From: Prochilodus magdalenae
Taxonomy: Eukaryota > Chordata > Actinopteri > Characiformes > Prochilodontidae
Direction: 5' to 3'
Length of the DNA stretch: 64,000 bases
NCBI GenBank assembly: GCA_024036415.1
Contig: JAMWET010006936.1
Coordinates: 1,074,001-1,138,000 of the forward strand
The first letter of the stretch is position 1, and each line of letters opens with the position of its first letter. The notes beneath the pieces were generated by a model, which saw only the letters and a list, made by a program, of their open reading frames with translations, was not told where the DNA came from and ran no database searches. Position numbers and translations under genes: made by a program. Positions 53,401 to 64,000 of the stretch are shown one piece after another.

Positions 53401-56400
53401 TGACATCACCAAACAATGCATTTCAAATTTGCTGGGTTGTCTGCTTAATGTCCATGTATGTTTGTGTGAGGCCTTCGTTGCTGATGAAGGTGTTCAGCTG
53501 TACACACAGAGATTCTCAATAGAAAAGCAATGCCAGCAGTATAGGATGCTCTCCAGCAGCCACACGTGAACCTGAGGTCACCATGCCCAGTGCTTGGCAT
53601 TTTTTCCTGCTCCTCAGTATTGGGATATGGACTAAGCTTGTGTAAAGTAGATTTTTCCTTGTTTACCATGAAATTATCAAGCATGGGAAATGAAGCCTGA
53701 AACCATGGCACTACTGAGCATCAACAGGTTTACAAAATAGGCCGTCTGTAGTTGTTTCTGGTACTGTTAGACAATGTTGACTACTACCAGTACACTCTCC
53801 ACTTACAGGCACAAATATTTTAGAGTGGCATCTGGGTGGACCTGATTGCTCCGTTGGGCATGACCTTAAACAACTCATTCAGTTTTATGACAGCAGTCGC
53901 TATAATGGAGTTTGTTGTAATGTAGGAGAGGTGACTTTAGAGCAGCACGTAGCGTAGCAGCTGATGTCGTGTGTTTTTGGGAAGCAGCTGTTCTCGAGAT
54001 ATTTAGACTCTAATTTAGACACACTAGCTGATGAGTGGTGCAGTCAGAGACACATATGGCTGTAGATTAACACATGATGTTAGTCTGCAAAACTCACCTC
54101 CACCTCATCGTAACTCGCTGAATGTCCACAATCATGGCTGATTTAACCCTTAGAACCCTGAGCATTCACGTTGCATGCAGTGTGCATGGCCTTATCCTAT
54201 ACTTCAGTTCAGATAAGAGTTAACCTACACAAATGATACAACAACGAATCATGTTTTGAGAGTTTTCTGACTTATGGAGCCTAGAAAAAATTAATACCAA
54301 CCGCCCACAGAACCCAGGCTTCAGGCTCTGAGGGTAAATACTAATTCCCCAGTAAAAGTGCTTGGCCTCACTAATGCTATCAAAACCTCAGATTTATTGA
54401 ACAGCTTTTAAGCATTCCCAGAAGAGAGGCTGTTACTGTACTCATCACTGAATGAGTAAGTGGTTACAGTCTTTGGACTCGCCAAAAGTAGACACTGTAT
54501 ACTTCTCTGTTCAAACATCATCCAGAGATACGGATGACGATGGATCAATGTGTGGTGAGCACGGTGGCGCACTGTTGTCTATTTATTTGTTCATTTTTTC
54601 TTTTCCTGCACAGTTGTTGGGGATTCCCACCCATGTGTTACGAGAAGGGTTAACTCACAGAAAGATTGAGGCCAAAGCCGAGGAGGTATGATCAGTGTCT
54701 CATTTTATTCATGTTTGCACTTCTGTCCATAAATGAGAGTAAATCCAAAGTTCCAAGCAAACACTGAAAACATTCTATAGTGTGTGCACAAAAAAACATT
54801 TGACTTGGAATGAAATACTTGCCTTTCTGAGAACATTAGAGAAATCATTTCCTCAAGTATTATATTCACTGTGAAACAACAATAGTAATATAATAGAATA
54901 AATAATTAGAATAGTTTAAGAGAGACTTCTGTAATATTAGAAAGACACATATATTCTTTGTTCACCAAAAAACACATGTCAATAGTAGAGTGGGAGCTTC
55001 TGAAAATGGAGAACAAGAAGTGCCACTTGGGCCTTAGTCACCATGTTGCCTTCCTTCCTAAAGTTAAAATTGGTAGATACAAACACAAAGCTGAATTCCA
55101 AAATCCAGTGATAACTTTTCTAACCCAAGGTTGAATTAATTTGTTATTTTATATATCTGTGGTCGCTAGAACCCTAAACTCTACAGAGTTTAAGATGCTT
55201 ATTCGGGTCCATCAGCTTGCCACTAGGCCTATGCAAGAATCAGATGTGTGAAACCGAGTCAGATCCATAAATACTGGGGCTTAGAACAGAAACTTCACCT
55301 TTAATGTTTTTATGTATTTCTGTTTGAGTTGGGTGAATGGTGTAGGAATTTTATCCATAGATAATATTTTTAGGAGCTCAGACATATTAGGCAAATGTAA
55401 TTGGCTGTTCAACTGTGGCCAGGTTTGTTCCATTCCTTCATTATTTCACTTACAAGTAAACTGATAAACGGTCTGGAGTTCATTTCAAACATTTGCAACT
55501 TATTGCTCTTACTTCACAATATGAAGTTGTCACTGCCAATAAAGCAAACCATTTTAGGCTAAAACTCAAAACAAGCCCAACAGAGAGGTAGCAAAGATAT
55601 GAATAAAACACCAACACCTCTGACTTTACTGCTCAGCAATTGTGTTTTAAGCTTGATTTTGACTATCCGCTGATCACATGATCTGACAACAACAACAACA
55701 TGAATGCTTCAGAGAAGGCAGGTGAGGAGCCTGGTGATTGCATATCTCCTGTTTCTTGATGGGTTGCAATGCGATCCATGGCTGGTAGGAAAAGGGCAAG
55801 TCATGCTCTACTGATCTGTGGAGTTCTAACATTTCCCTGCTTATCAGCGTTTCAAACATCAGATATTGAATGTTGTTATTTCCCTGCTGTGGTTTCCTGA
55901 GGACGACATTAAAAAGGCATGTGTCGTTGGAGAAGGTGCATAATGCCCTACAGTCCTGTAAAGTTTAAAGTCAGTTACTCTTATTATTGATACTTAAACA
56001 GGTGAGCACATTGGCGGTGACGTCTAGGGTGCACCTGAGTGGTCCACAAGTTGGCTTGATTCTGGGGGTTCATATCTCCGGTTCCCCAAAGGCTAGCAAT
56101 TAGGGCTGCAACAGAAGATTTGGATAGTCAAATAATCTACTGATTATCAAAACAAATAATCAATTATTAGGATTATCAATCACTCAGTTACCAAATCATT
56201 CTTACAACTAATCAACTACTTAATTATTTGTTAACTAATTTGGTAGATTTTGGTCGACTAAGTTGATTAATCGCTGTGCCCTTACCAGCAATACCAGGGA
56301 CCATTGCAAAGGGCACATCACACGCAGAGTTTGGCTTTATCAAGAATATTTAAAGTTAGATTAAAAAAATTATTTAAAGTTGCTGGCAAAGTTGAATGTT

Positions 56401-59400
56401 TTGAAACTGTACAGTGCAGTCCAGACTTCGACAAATATTGGTTGTAATTCCTACACCGATCACCTGATGTGCATGTACTGTAAATACGGTAAACAGAGTG
56501 AAGCATATTTAATTGTAACTGTAATATGTTATCAGGCATCTGTATTAACAAATGACATACAAATATTTATGCGCTTGCCTGAATGCTATACATGGGACCT
56601 CAGGTCAGGGATATTGCACTTAAACATCATATTTTCAGATGGCTATAATCTTGTTTTTATTTCTCTCTTAATTATAATCAGGTTCTCAGCCCCTTCACTG
56701 TTGATCACGCAAAATATGCCAGAGATGCACTAGCCAAAGCTATCTATGGCCGCACTTTCACATGGCTCATCAGCAAGACCAACGAGTCGTTAGCAAACAA
56801 GGCAAGTTTCTGAAATCAGCCTTCAACCATCAATTACATAGTTTAATCTTCTGTACAGAAAGAATCACATACTGATACAAATCAATGCTCTGTATATCTG
56901 TGATTGCAGGACTCAACCAGGAAGACAGTTATTGGCCTTCTCGACATCTACGGATTTGAAGTGTTTGATGTGAACAGGTATTCTTAGCCAAACTGATGCC
57001 TCACAAAGTGGCAAATTTAATACATGTTTTTTATTATTATGATTTTGGAATATATGTCACACAGAAAGCTCTGGAAAAGGGGGTTAATTGGGTTTGAAAA
57101 TGGAATAACAGCATAAGCAACATCTCTACATTAGAATTTCAGAACAGGCCCTGTGGACACATGAGACACTAAATAAATGGCACATCCTTTTTTTAAATGT
57201 TATATTCTCTGATGGGGCATCACGCAAACCTACTGGGTTTCTTTTCTTTAATCATATATGGAAAATCAGCACAGCAAAGTAGAGAAAGGTTTACAGTGAG
57301 GATACTGTAGCTGTATGAACTTTAACATGGATCAATAAACAAAAAGTAAATAGCAATTTCATTAACAATACTTTCACTTGACCATCTTAACCCTTTAACA
57401 TACTCACCAAGAAAAAAGAAGCATGGTTTTAGTACACTCATCATTATAAGAATAGGTGCACAAATAGCTGCACCCAGAAGAAATCAACCGACAGGAATGA
57501 AACTTGGTAGGTAGGTTTGACATCATGAGACATGCATATGATTCAAGCTTCAAACTCAACTGCACATGTGACATAAGCAAGGACTGGCTGTATTGCTGTA
57601 CCTGACTGACCCAACAGCCACGACTGAGTACATTTATCAGTGATGCCCTTCATGAGTCATCCTGTTAGTACCAGTACCATTGGCAGACAGCTGCACAATG
57701 CGGGACTACAAGCAGACCGGTACGACCACTATACTTAACACCATGTCAATGTCGCTAAAGACAGCGGTGGTGTTGTGCCAGACAGTCATGGAGTGACCCA
57801 GAATGGCAGTGAGTCATCTTCAGTGACGAGTCCCGCTTTTGTCTTGGTGGAGACGACCAATGAATCTGTGTGTGGAGGCAGTGCGGTCAGTTCCAAGATG
57901 AACAGTGTGTTGTCACATGTCCAAAAAGCCTGGTGTCACTCCACCTCCACAACTTGCACAATCTGCAGGAACTGTGTGAGAACATTAAAGCTGCATGGGA
58001 TGGATTATCACAGGACACTATTAGGTACCCCAAGACATCTGATATGCTGCATTAGCAGACATGGCGTCCTGATGGCATACTGAGACACTACTCCTGTATG
58101 TGTAACTCAGTACATATTGCCCATGTCATTTCAGTGATGTTCCATCATTTATTGTTCCTGTTAACCTTTATCACTTTAACACTTCCCGCTGGGTGTAACT
58201 ATTCTTTTGATGATGAGTGTTTGTTTGTTTGAGGCAATAATAATAAAGCACAGAGTCAATTTTAATTACTTTAGCTTAGCATAGACATATTTACCATAAA
58301 GAAACAACTAGACCATTCGGTGAAGTATATTTATTGATTTTTATTTTATTTGACCATTATTAGACTACATTTTATTGTATAAAGGTACATAATGCTGTTC
58401 ATTAAAACCTTGGAACCTATATGTCACCTTGGAAAAAGACGCACACCAAATACTTTTTCGGGTATTTTATTCCGATAGATCCCTTTCTAGGGATTTTATG
58501 AGATGTTATATAGAAAATGTATGTTAAATGATCAGCAATGAAAATAAAGAGCAGCAATAAGTCACTGGCTACTTACAATTAGCCTCAAAAGTAACACTTA
58601 TGCCACAGGAGTATAACTTGGAGTAAAACTCCAATTGCTGGATGCAGTTCTACTCAAAATAGGTATAAAAATAAAAGAAAATACACAATGTACACAATAT
58701 CCGTCAGAACACAGTACAGTAATTGGTAGTGGCACTATAAACACAGAATGGAGAAATAACATTAACACTGTACTAAAGTTACAATTCTCAGAACGATTTT
58801 ACTCTTTTTTACTAGGCTCACCTCAATTTACACATCCTTGTTCAACAGTCTCATGTCATGAGGTGATATTAGAGAAAACAGCTTCTTATATTTTACAAGG
58901 ATGTCTCTGGATGCACGAATATTTATTGACAATGGCGAATCCCAAAAATCGCTAGCTTTAGCATTGCTTCTCTGTCCCTGCTCCAAGCCCCACCCTTTCC
59001 TCTTGCAGCGCGCCAGCAGGTTAGACAGAGACTCTTAAAGGTACAGCCACACCCTAGGTATTTGTTCATAGTTCACCACCTGGCTACACATAATATGCTG
59101 ATAATATAAGCTTAAAACGTGGAGGGATTTACTTGTGGCTCACTTCCTGTATAAGATGAGAGCAGTAAATGCTATCAATTGAAAAAAAATTCAGTGACCT
59201 CTAGAAGACCTTTTAAGCCGAACACATCTGCCGATTGGTAGAGATGACCCAATCAATTTGAGTTATTAAGATATAGTGACTCAAAATGTTCTCTGAGCAG
59301 GAAGTTTATATGTTTAGCATCATGTTGTGATGTGCCTTGTCTTGCGTCCATTCAGTTTTGAACAGTTCTGCATCAATTACTGCAATGAGAAACTCCAGCA

Positions 59401-62400
59401 GCTTTTCATCCAGCTCACCATCAAATCAGAGCAAGAGGAGTACAAGATGGAGGGCATAGAGGTGATCATATATACCTGAACTTTGTATAAGACCTGCTTG
59501 TCTTCAGGTGACCGCAGAGCTTCTTCTTCACCCCGAAATGTTTCTGTTTCTCTCTCACTCAAACTGGTTTGGGGCAGTGGGAACCAGTGCCATATTTCAA
59601 CAACAAGATCATTTGTGACCTGGTGGAGGAGAAACACAGAGGCATCATTTCAGTGCTGGTGAGAAAACAGATTTCTGTTCAAAGTCTGCATCTCTAACAG
59701 TCCCCTATAGCTTACGACAAAGTCATGGGTTTGCTGTGCTTCCACCAATGCAGGATGAAGAGTGTCTGCGGCCAGGCGGCGCCACCGACAACTCATTCCT
59801 GGAGAAGCTAGAGGAGAAGCTGTCTGGACATCCACACTTTGTCACGTGAGTCAACTGAATTCAAGTTTGCTTCTTCAGTTAAAAGACTAATTGGTAGCCC
59901 AAATAGTCTGGCAAGTCAAGATATGTTTGGTGTCTGTGGTATGTTGGGGTGTGCGTAGCTATAGCATGCTTAGGGACTGTTACCTGCATTCAGCTCTACA
60001 TACTATATTTCAAAGTCAGTTATGGAACATAGGTTTAATACAACTCTACCGTTTTGTAGGTGATGGGTGACTGCAGAGTCCAGATATTTTAAAGTTAAGC
60101 TGATATTTAAATGCTGTAAAACCTCATTTATGACTTTCACATGTATTTGTTGGTATATATATATTGAAGGTGAGTGACATTGAACTTGTAATCGATCATC
60201 CCACCCACAATTATTTATGTTATTGTATCTGTACATCAGGTTTGCTTAGCACTGATTAACATTTTCCATTTTCCAGGTTTGATTAGCATTTTAATTAACT
60301 TGATTAGTGAAGGACATAGTGGGAGACATGGTTACCATAGGAAAATCTGAACTTTTGGAAAAGCTGACATTTGACACATATTGAAATCACCAATAATCTA
60401 ATAAGCAGGTTAACCTTTTAAAACCACGTGTCATGATTTTAAATCTCATTGGATGAAATATGGACGAATAAATCTCATCCTTCAGGCCAATAGAGGGAAC
60501 CCCACACTATAAAACAACAGAATCATTCTTTATGATGCTGTCCTCCCTTTCTCACATTAGTGCATCATCCGGAAGGAAATCCAACATGTTTCTAATCTGC
60601 AGGCACAAACTGGCTGACCAAAAGACACGCAAGACCCTTGACCGAGGGGACTTCCGCCTGCTCCACTACGCAGGAGAGGTCACCTACAGTGTGACCGGTA
60701 AGAGAGAAAGTGCTGCTTGCTCCTTTCCTTTCCTGTATATCATCAGATTTATTGGGCAAAACATGCTCAGTAATGAAATACACGACCATTTAAAAAATAA
60801 GCACTTGTCATTTAGTATTAATCAAATCATTAGCATCATTAGCATAATATAATAACTGCATGCATTTACAGTAATAACAGTGTTGATGTCCAGCGCAGTG
60901 CAGAATGTGGAAAACTAAACAGCAATAACTATTTTTATAGCTTCACCATGTTACATATTCGTAATGCTTCATCACATTTTGTAAAAAGTGAGGCAACTAT
61001 ATGATTGCATATACAATAGAATTATTATAAAACTGTCAGTAATACTTATACTGCAATTATCTGTCTTCTTTCGTCTAACAGTTCCAACTGTTTCCATTTT
61101 TATGGCTATTAAATTGGATTATATTGGAAATATTTGAAAGCAGTACAAGACTAGCACAAGACTAGCATTAGCTGTAATTTCCTACTTTAGCCTTATCCAG
61201 TATTATTGAAAATGTACTTCATACTTCAGAACATCCAGGTGTGATATTCCCTGAGCCTCTAACAACGGATACTTTCTTTTATTAGGATTTATTGACAAGA
61301 ATAATGATCTCCTGTACCGGAACATCAAAGACGTGAGTGTCTGAGCTCTACAGTTTTCAGTGTTAATCAGCGGCTCATTTGCCAGTGAGAAGTATTTTAG
61401 GCTATGAGCTGTTCCAAACCTGTGCATATTCATTTATGGATCATCTGTGATGACAAAACCTAAATGGATCTGAACAGTCCTGCTGTGTCTCATTCAGGTT
61501 ATGAGGCAGTCTCAAAATCCCATCATACAGCAGTGTTTCCCCCCGACGGAGCCGGACAGCAAGAAAAGGCCTGAAACGGTAAAATAAACAATTAAAGGTT
61601 CAAATTTACAGACTGATTGATTTAAAACAGACCCTTAGACACAGTTACATTCAGCCTAAAGCATGTGCACTGCCTGCCAAAAGTTTGGGGACAAAGAGGT
61701 TTTCAAAATTCTTTTTATTGCCTGTTTTCTTTGTCAGTTTGTCTGTAATAATCAGTGATAATATATACAAAGCTGTTTTCGATGTAGAAAACTGAAGGAA
61801 CAATTGCCAGAAACACGTCAGCATTCCAAGGGTGGAAATGGGACGAACGCGCCGGAGCAGAATGCTGAGGTTTATTTGAAATAATTAATCAAAACTGGCA
61901 ACCTGCAAATTGCAGAACCGAACAGAAAGTGTTTTTGCCTTTTCAGCTTTGGCAAAAACAGGTCAGAGACTGTGATGTCGACCGCTTCCAGGAAAATCTC
62001 ATTATTTTTGAGCACAATTCCCTGGTCATTTCCACCCATGCACCATTCAGACCTTTCAAACTGAACATTTAACATTTAAACATAACATTTAAAATAATTA
62101 TCAGATGAATTATTGAAATCTATACACACTCACTGAGCTTTTTAGGTGTACGGTACACCTCCTTGTATCTTCACGCATCATCCATTTTATCAGCTCCACT
62201 ACCATATAGGTGCACGTTGTAGTTCTACAGTTACAGACTGTAGTCCCTCTGTTTCTCTCCATACTGTGCATTTCCTTTAACTTGTCTTCAATGTTCTTCA
62301 ATGGTCAGGACCCCAACAGGAACACCACAGAGCAAGTATTATGAGTGGAGGTGTTCAGGGGTCCTGACATGGAAAAAGGGTGCAGAGAGACAGATGGAGT

Positions 62401-63776
62401 CCAGTAACTGTAGAACTACAAAGTGCCCCTATGTATTTACTGGAGCTGTTAAAATGGAGAGTCGCTGATAAGCAGTGGTGGACAGTAACTGCGTAAATGC
62501 GATTAGTTAGTAGTATTACAGTGTTAGCAGTATGGGGTTAATGCAAACACTGACTGATAATCAGACATCATAGCATCAGTGAACAGATCAAACATTTTGT
62601 TCCTGACTTTGTGGGTAAATAGACCATAATATAGAAATATCTACACATACAGCCGTGACTGGTGTGTGTTTCTTTTTCAGAATTTATACAAACACCACTT
62701 CCTTTTAGAATAAATATGTTTTGGTTTATCTTTATGAACAGAGACCTACAGATTCAATACAGTAAAGGAAAAATCATGTGTGAATCTGTTAAAAAGTCAT
62801 TTTTATTCAACTTAAACTCGTAACTGAGCTGCAAATAAATCTTAAACCGAAGCTTTACTTGTTTGCAAAAAGTGTTTTTATAGTTCTAGCTAATGGAAAC
62901 TGTTCTCCTTTGGTGTTCTATGCTTATGATCATTTGAATAAACATCAGTGTCAGAATAATTAATGACCTTCTATGGAAAGAGTGTTGTTGCAGAAGTAAT
63001 AATAGGAAATTAGAGCAATAATCATAATTTATGCTACTTTTACGTTCCATATTTTACTCTCCAAGTACATTTGAAGTACTACTTTAGCACTTTTACTGCA
63101 GTGGAGGTCTAAGGGGAGGAACTGCTACTTTTACTGTAGGAGTATCTTAACTTACTATCTCTATCTCTACTGTAACTCAACTACATGGTTTGTGCACTTC
63201 GTCCACCACTGCTGCTAAGTAGACAGCACTAATAAGTGTATAGTGATTGTATATGCACTCTTGATAACGATGAAGGCACTTTGGTAAGGTATGCAAGCAC
63301 ACCAGGTAACAAAACCTTTCCTGGTATTTTCCTTACTATCTGAATAGCAACATAAAACAATGAGTCTTCCAAAACCTCTCACAGCCAATGTAAATGTGTA
63401 CTAGCTAGTTGATTAGGGACTAATACATGTGTTGGACCAACCAGGTGGCCACCCAGTTTAAAAGCAGCCTGGCTGGCCTGGCGGAGATCCTCATGTCCAA
63501 GGAGCCGTGGTATGTGCGTTGCCTGAAACCTAATGAGGGCAAGCAACCAGGTGAGCCTTTCACTTTATACCCACGAGAAAGCACTTAGGTATCCTGAATG
63601 TTTTACAAAGTGGAGGTGCTGACCACTCTCTCACTCCTGCTGTTTACGCACACCACAGGCCACTTTGATGACGTCTTGGTGAGGCACCAGGTCAAATACC
63701 TGGGGCTGATGGAGCACCTGAGGGTGAGACGGGCTGGCTTCGCTTACCGCAGGAGATACGAGCTCTTCCTGAAAAG
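46607..63776 (+). CDS. myo1h: Unconventional myosin-Ih, motor domain (3' part beyond window)
   Basis: Class-I myosins are single-headed actin motors that tether membranes to actin. Exons: 46607-46732 (exon opens at 46571), 47896-48011, 49681-49879, 50625-50705, 50881-51060, 51249-51347, 51441-51551, 54614-54685, 56682-56801, 56910-56977, 59356-59461, 59578-59658, 59754-59845, 60603-60697, 61286-61332, 61498-61578, 63445-63550, 63659-63776; all join in phase to about 632 codons. Landmarks: P-loop GESGAGKT (residues 105-112), switch [10 protein letters not shown] (157-165), switch II DIYGFE (380-385), TEDS-site Glu 16 residues before DALAK, and [20 protein letters not shown] at the end. The text matches MYO1H better than MYO1C ([30 protein letters not shown]). 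The IQ and TH1 tail exons should follow to the right. One intron (56802-56909) starts with GC. The start codon matches the usual MYO1 start, but the exon is open upstream of it. Confidence 0.93.
47557..47592. repeat. (CT)n microsatellite
   Basis: Short CT tract with one ACG interruption in the myo1h intron 46733-47895, which otherwise shows nothing recognised. Confidence 0.9.
48385..48500 (+). mobile_element. Degraded tRNA-like SINE in a myo1h intron
   Basis: GTGGCACAGTAGGAAATGCTG followed by GTCGCCTCA and GGGTCCTTTCAGTGTGGATT matches the order of the SINE-like core seen at 41680-41860, with many changes. Confidence 0.5.
48509..48905 (-). mobile_element. Tc1-like non-autonomous element (antisense transposase pieces)
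   Basis: It opens with CACTATACTGCCAAAAGTAT after a TA, the terminal repeat of a very common fish Tc1-like family. GATGCAGCTGCTCGAACATG, CTGAAGGCCACATGAAGCTC and GAGAGCGACCCATTCTTTCA follow in the family order. The right terminal repeat is missing. Confidence 0.75.
49461..49621 (+). mobile_element. Fold-back element, partial copy 2
   Basis: CTGCTCTGTGGTGGTCCTGA followed by AACAGGGTAAAGG and CACTACAAAGTGCACCTATA with GAAGCTGATAAAATGGACA match the right side of the element at 31034-31655. It ends 60 bases before the myo1h exon at 49681. Confidence 0.7.
50374..50440. repeat. (GT)n(AT)n microsatellite
   Basis: GT units followed by about 26 AT units, in the myo1h intron 49880-50624. The rest of that intron is rich in the motifs AGTATACTT and AAGTACA, an AT-rich self-similar stretch. 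Confidence 0.95.
51887..53382 (+). mobile_element. Complete Tc1-like transposon with dead transposase, in a myo1h intron
   Basis: Terminal repeats CACTGCTCAAAAAAATAAAG and its inverse CTTTATTTTTTTGAGCAGTG bound 1496 bases, with TA on both sides (51885-51886, 53383-53384). The transposase reads on the plus strand from [19 protein letters not shown] (52183) through [44 protein letters not shown] and [12 protein letters not shown] to about 53090. It is broken: frame changes near 52330 and 52430-52550, and the second catalytic Asp (usual HDNARPH) is Asn (codon 52855-52857). It lies between the exons ending 51551 and starting 54614, in the gene's orientation. Confidence 0.92.
53390..54600. other. 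myo1h intron remainder, nothing recognised
   Basis: Right-hand part of the intron containing the Tc1-like element. No repeats with definable ends. Confidence 0.35.
56094..56275. repeat. AT-rich palindromic dispersed repeat
   Basis: Opens with TTAGGGCTGCAACAGAAGAT, the hallmark start of a fish repeat with ATTAGTCGACTAAT-type internal palindromes, here decayed (AATCAATTATTAGG, GGTCGACTAAGTTGATTAAT). In the myo1h intron 54686-56681, where nothing else is recognised apart from an AGGCTAAAACTCAAAACAAG block near 55557. Confidence 0.45.
56802..56909 (+). other. myo1h: GC-AG intron of myo1h
   Basis: The exon ends AACAAG and is followed by GCAAGT instead of GTAAGT. The acceptor TGATTGCAG is normal. 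Reading LANK then [17 protein letters not shown] across this junction matches MYO1H, so the boundary is firm. The rest of the donor (AAG|GCAAGT) is a strong match to U1, as is usual for GC donors. Confidence 0.85.
57435..58219 (+). mobile_element. Internally deleted Tc1-like element, copy D (both ends present)
   Basis: The left end CACTCATCATTATAAGAATA and, inverted, the right end CACTCATCATCAAAAGAATA define a terminal repeat; TA precedes the left end and TT the right. The plus strand keeps [23 protein letters not shown], EW...[15 protein letters not shown] and [14 protein letters not shown], then jumps to [20 protein letters not shown]. About a third of the normal transposase is missing between these two. 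It lies in the myo1h intron 56978-59355, of which the rest shows nothing recognised. Confidence 0.75.
62142..62472. mobile_element. Fold-back element, copy 3 (hairpin form)
   Basis: Left arm with CCATTTTATCAGCTCCACTA and TGTAGTTCTACAGTTACAGA, right arm with ACTGTAGAACTACAAAGTGC and GGAGCTGTTAAAATGGAG: the two pair as an imperfect inverted repeat of roughly 100 bases per arm. The arms are the tail module of the element at 31034-31655, here in head-to-head arrangement. Confidence 0.7.
62473..63211. mobile_element. hAT-type MITE with 8-bp target duplication
   Basis: The ends CAGTGGTGGAC and GTCCACCACTG are exact inverted repeats. The flanks CTGATAAG (62465-62472) and CTGCTAAG (63212-63219) agree at seven of eight bases, the hAT target-site length. 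It is 739 bases long, non-coding and AT-rich, in the myo1h intron 61579-63444, inserted next to the fold-back hairpin. Confidence 0.85.
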
Positions 63777-64000
63777 GTGCACGAATGGCAACGTGCTACA
63801 GGACCGTGTTAAAGAAACTCAACGTTAAAAAATCAGATTTGCTGTTTTAGTCCAATTGTAGTCCAACTGAGACCTTTCTAGAGTCAAAGATTGTTCCTTC
63901 AGTTTCGCACTGAAGTGTAGTGTGGTGGCTAGTGTGGCTAATTACATGTCATGTTGAATGTTGCAGTGAAAAGAACCTCTGCAGTGCACTGTTGTATGAA

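Noticed and set aside
61670..62080. Possible Tc1-like element starting CTGCCTGCCAAAAGTTTGGG
   Set aside because: Only one end-like sequence was seen; no partner end or transposase block could be found.

Overview
This is a piece of a vertebrate nuclear genome, almost certainly a ray-finned fish. The genes have many small exons with GT-AG introns, the intergenic DNA is full of Tc1-like transposon relics, tRNA-derived SINEs and simple repeats, and three genes of the human 12q24 neighbourhood (SSH1, UNG, MYO1H) lie side by side in the human order and orientation. The density of Tc1-type elements and the fold-back repeats would suit a characin or catfish-like (otophysan) fish, but that is a guess. 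There is no bacterial sequence, CRISPR array or tRNA/rRNA gene.

Layout. 595-15328, minus strand: ssh1, the slingshot cofilin phosphatase. Fifteen coding exons can be traced from a CpG-rich 5' end near 15.3 kb. The catalytic and N-terminal parts are intact. The long C-terminal exon has a broken frame, and an alternative, in-phase terminal exon lies before it. 15.6-23.7 kb: intergenic, with a large 20-bp minisatellite (17.8-18.5 kb), a hAT-like MITE, a Tc1 relic with a perfect hairpin, and other dispersed repeats. 23707-28794, plus strand: a family-1 uracil-DNA glycosylase (ung-like), six exons and 263 codons as seen here, with unusual substitutions in the water-activating loop and in the DNA-intercalation loop. 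28.8-46.5 kb: gene-poor and repeat-rich, with a fold-back element, two or more SINEs, LINE and Ty3/gypsy fragments, several internally deleted Tc1 copies, a THAP-domain relic and a nested MITE. 46607 to the right edge, plus strand: myo1h, an unconventional class-I myosin. Nineteen coding exons covering about 632 codons (the motor domain and its end) are visible and the gene runs off the window. A complete but dead Tc1-like transposon sits in one of its introns.

Functional links. Ssh1 dephosphorylates cofilin to drive actin turnover, and Myo1h is an actin-based membrane motor. Ung is a DNA-repair enzyme. There is no operon logic here: the grouping is conserved vertebrate synteny. No new multi-gene system is evident. 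The points most worth checking are the altered Ung active-site loops, the broken ssh1 tail beside an alternative ending, the (TG)n tract against an ssh1 splice acceptor, the minisatellite against the first recognised myo1h exon, and a tandem array that repeats a consensus 5' splice site.
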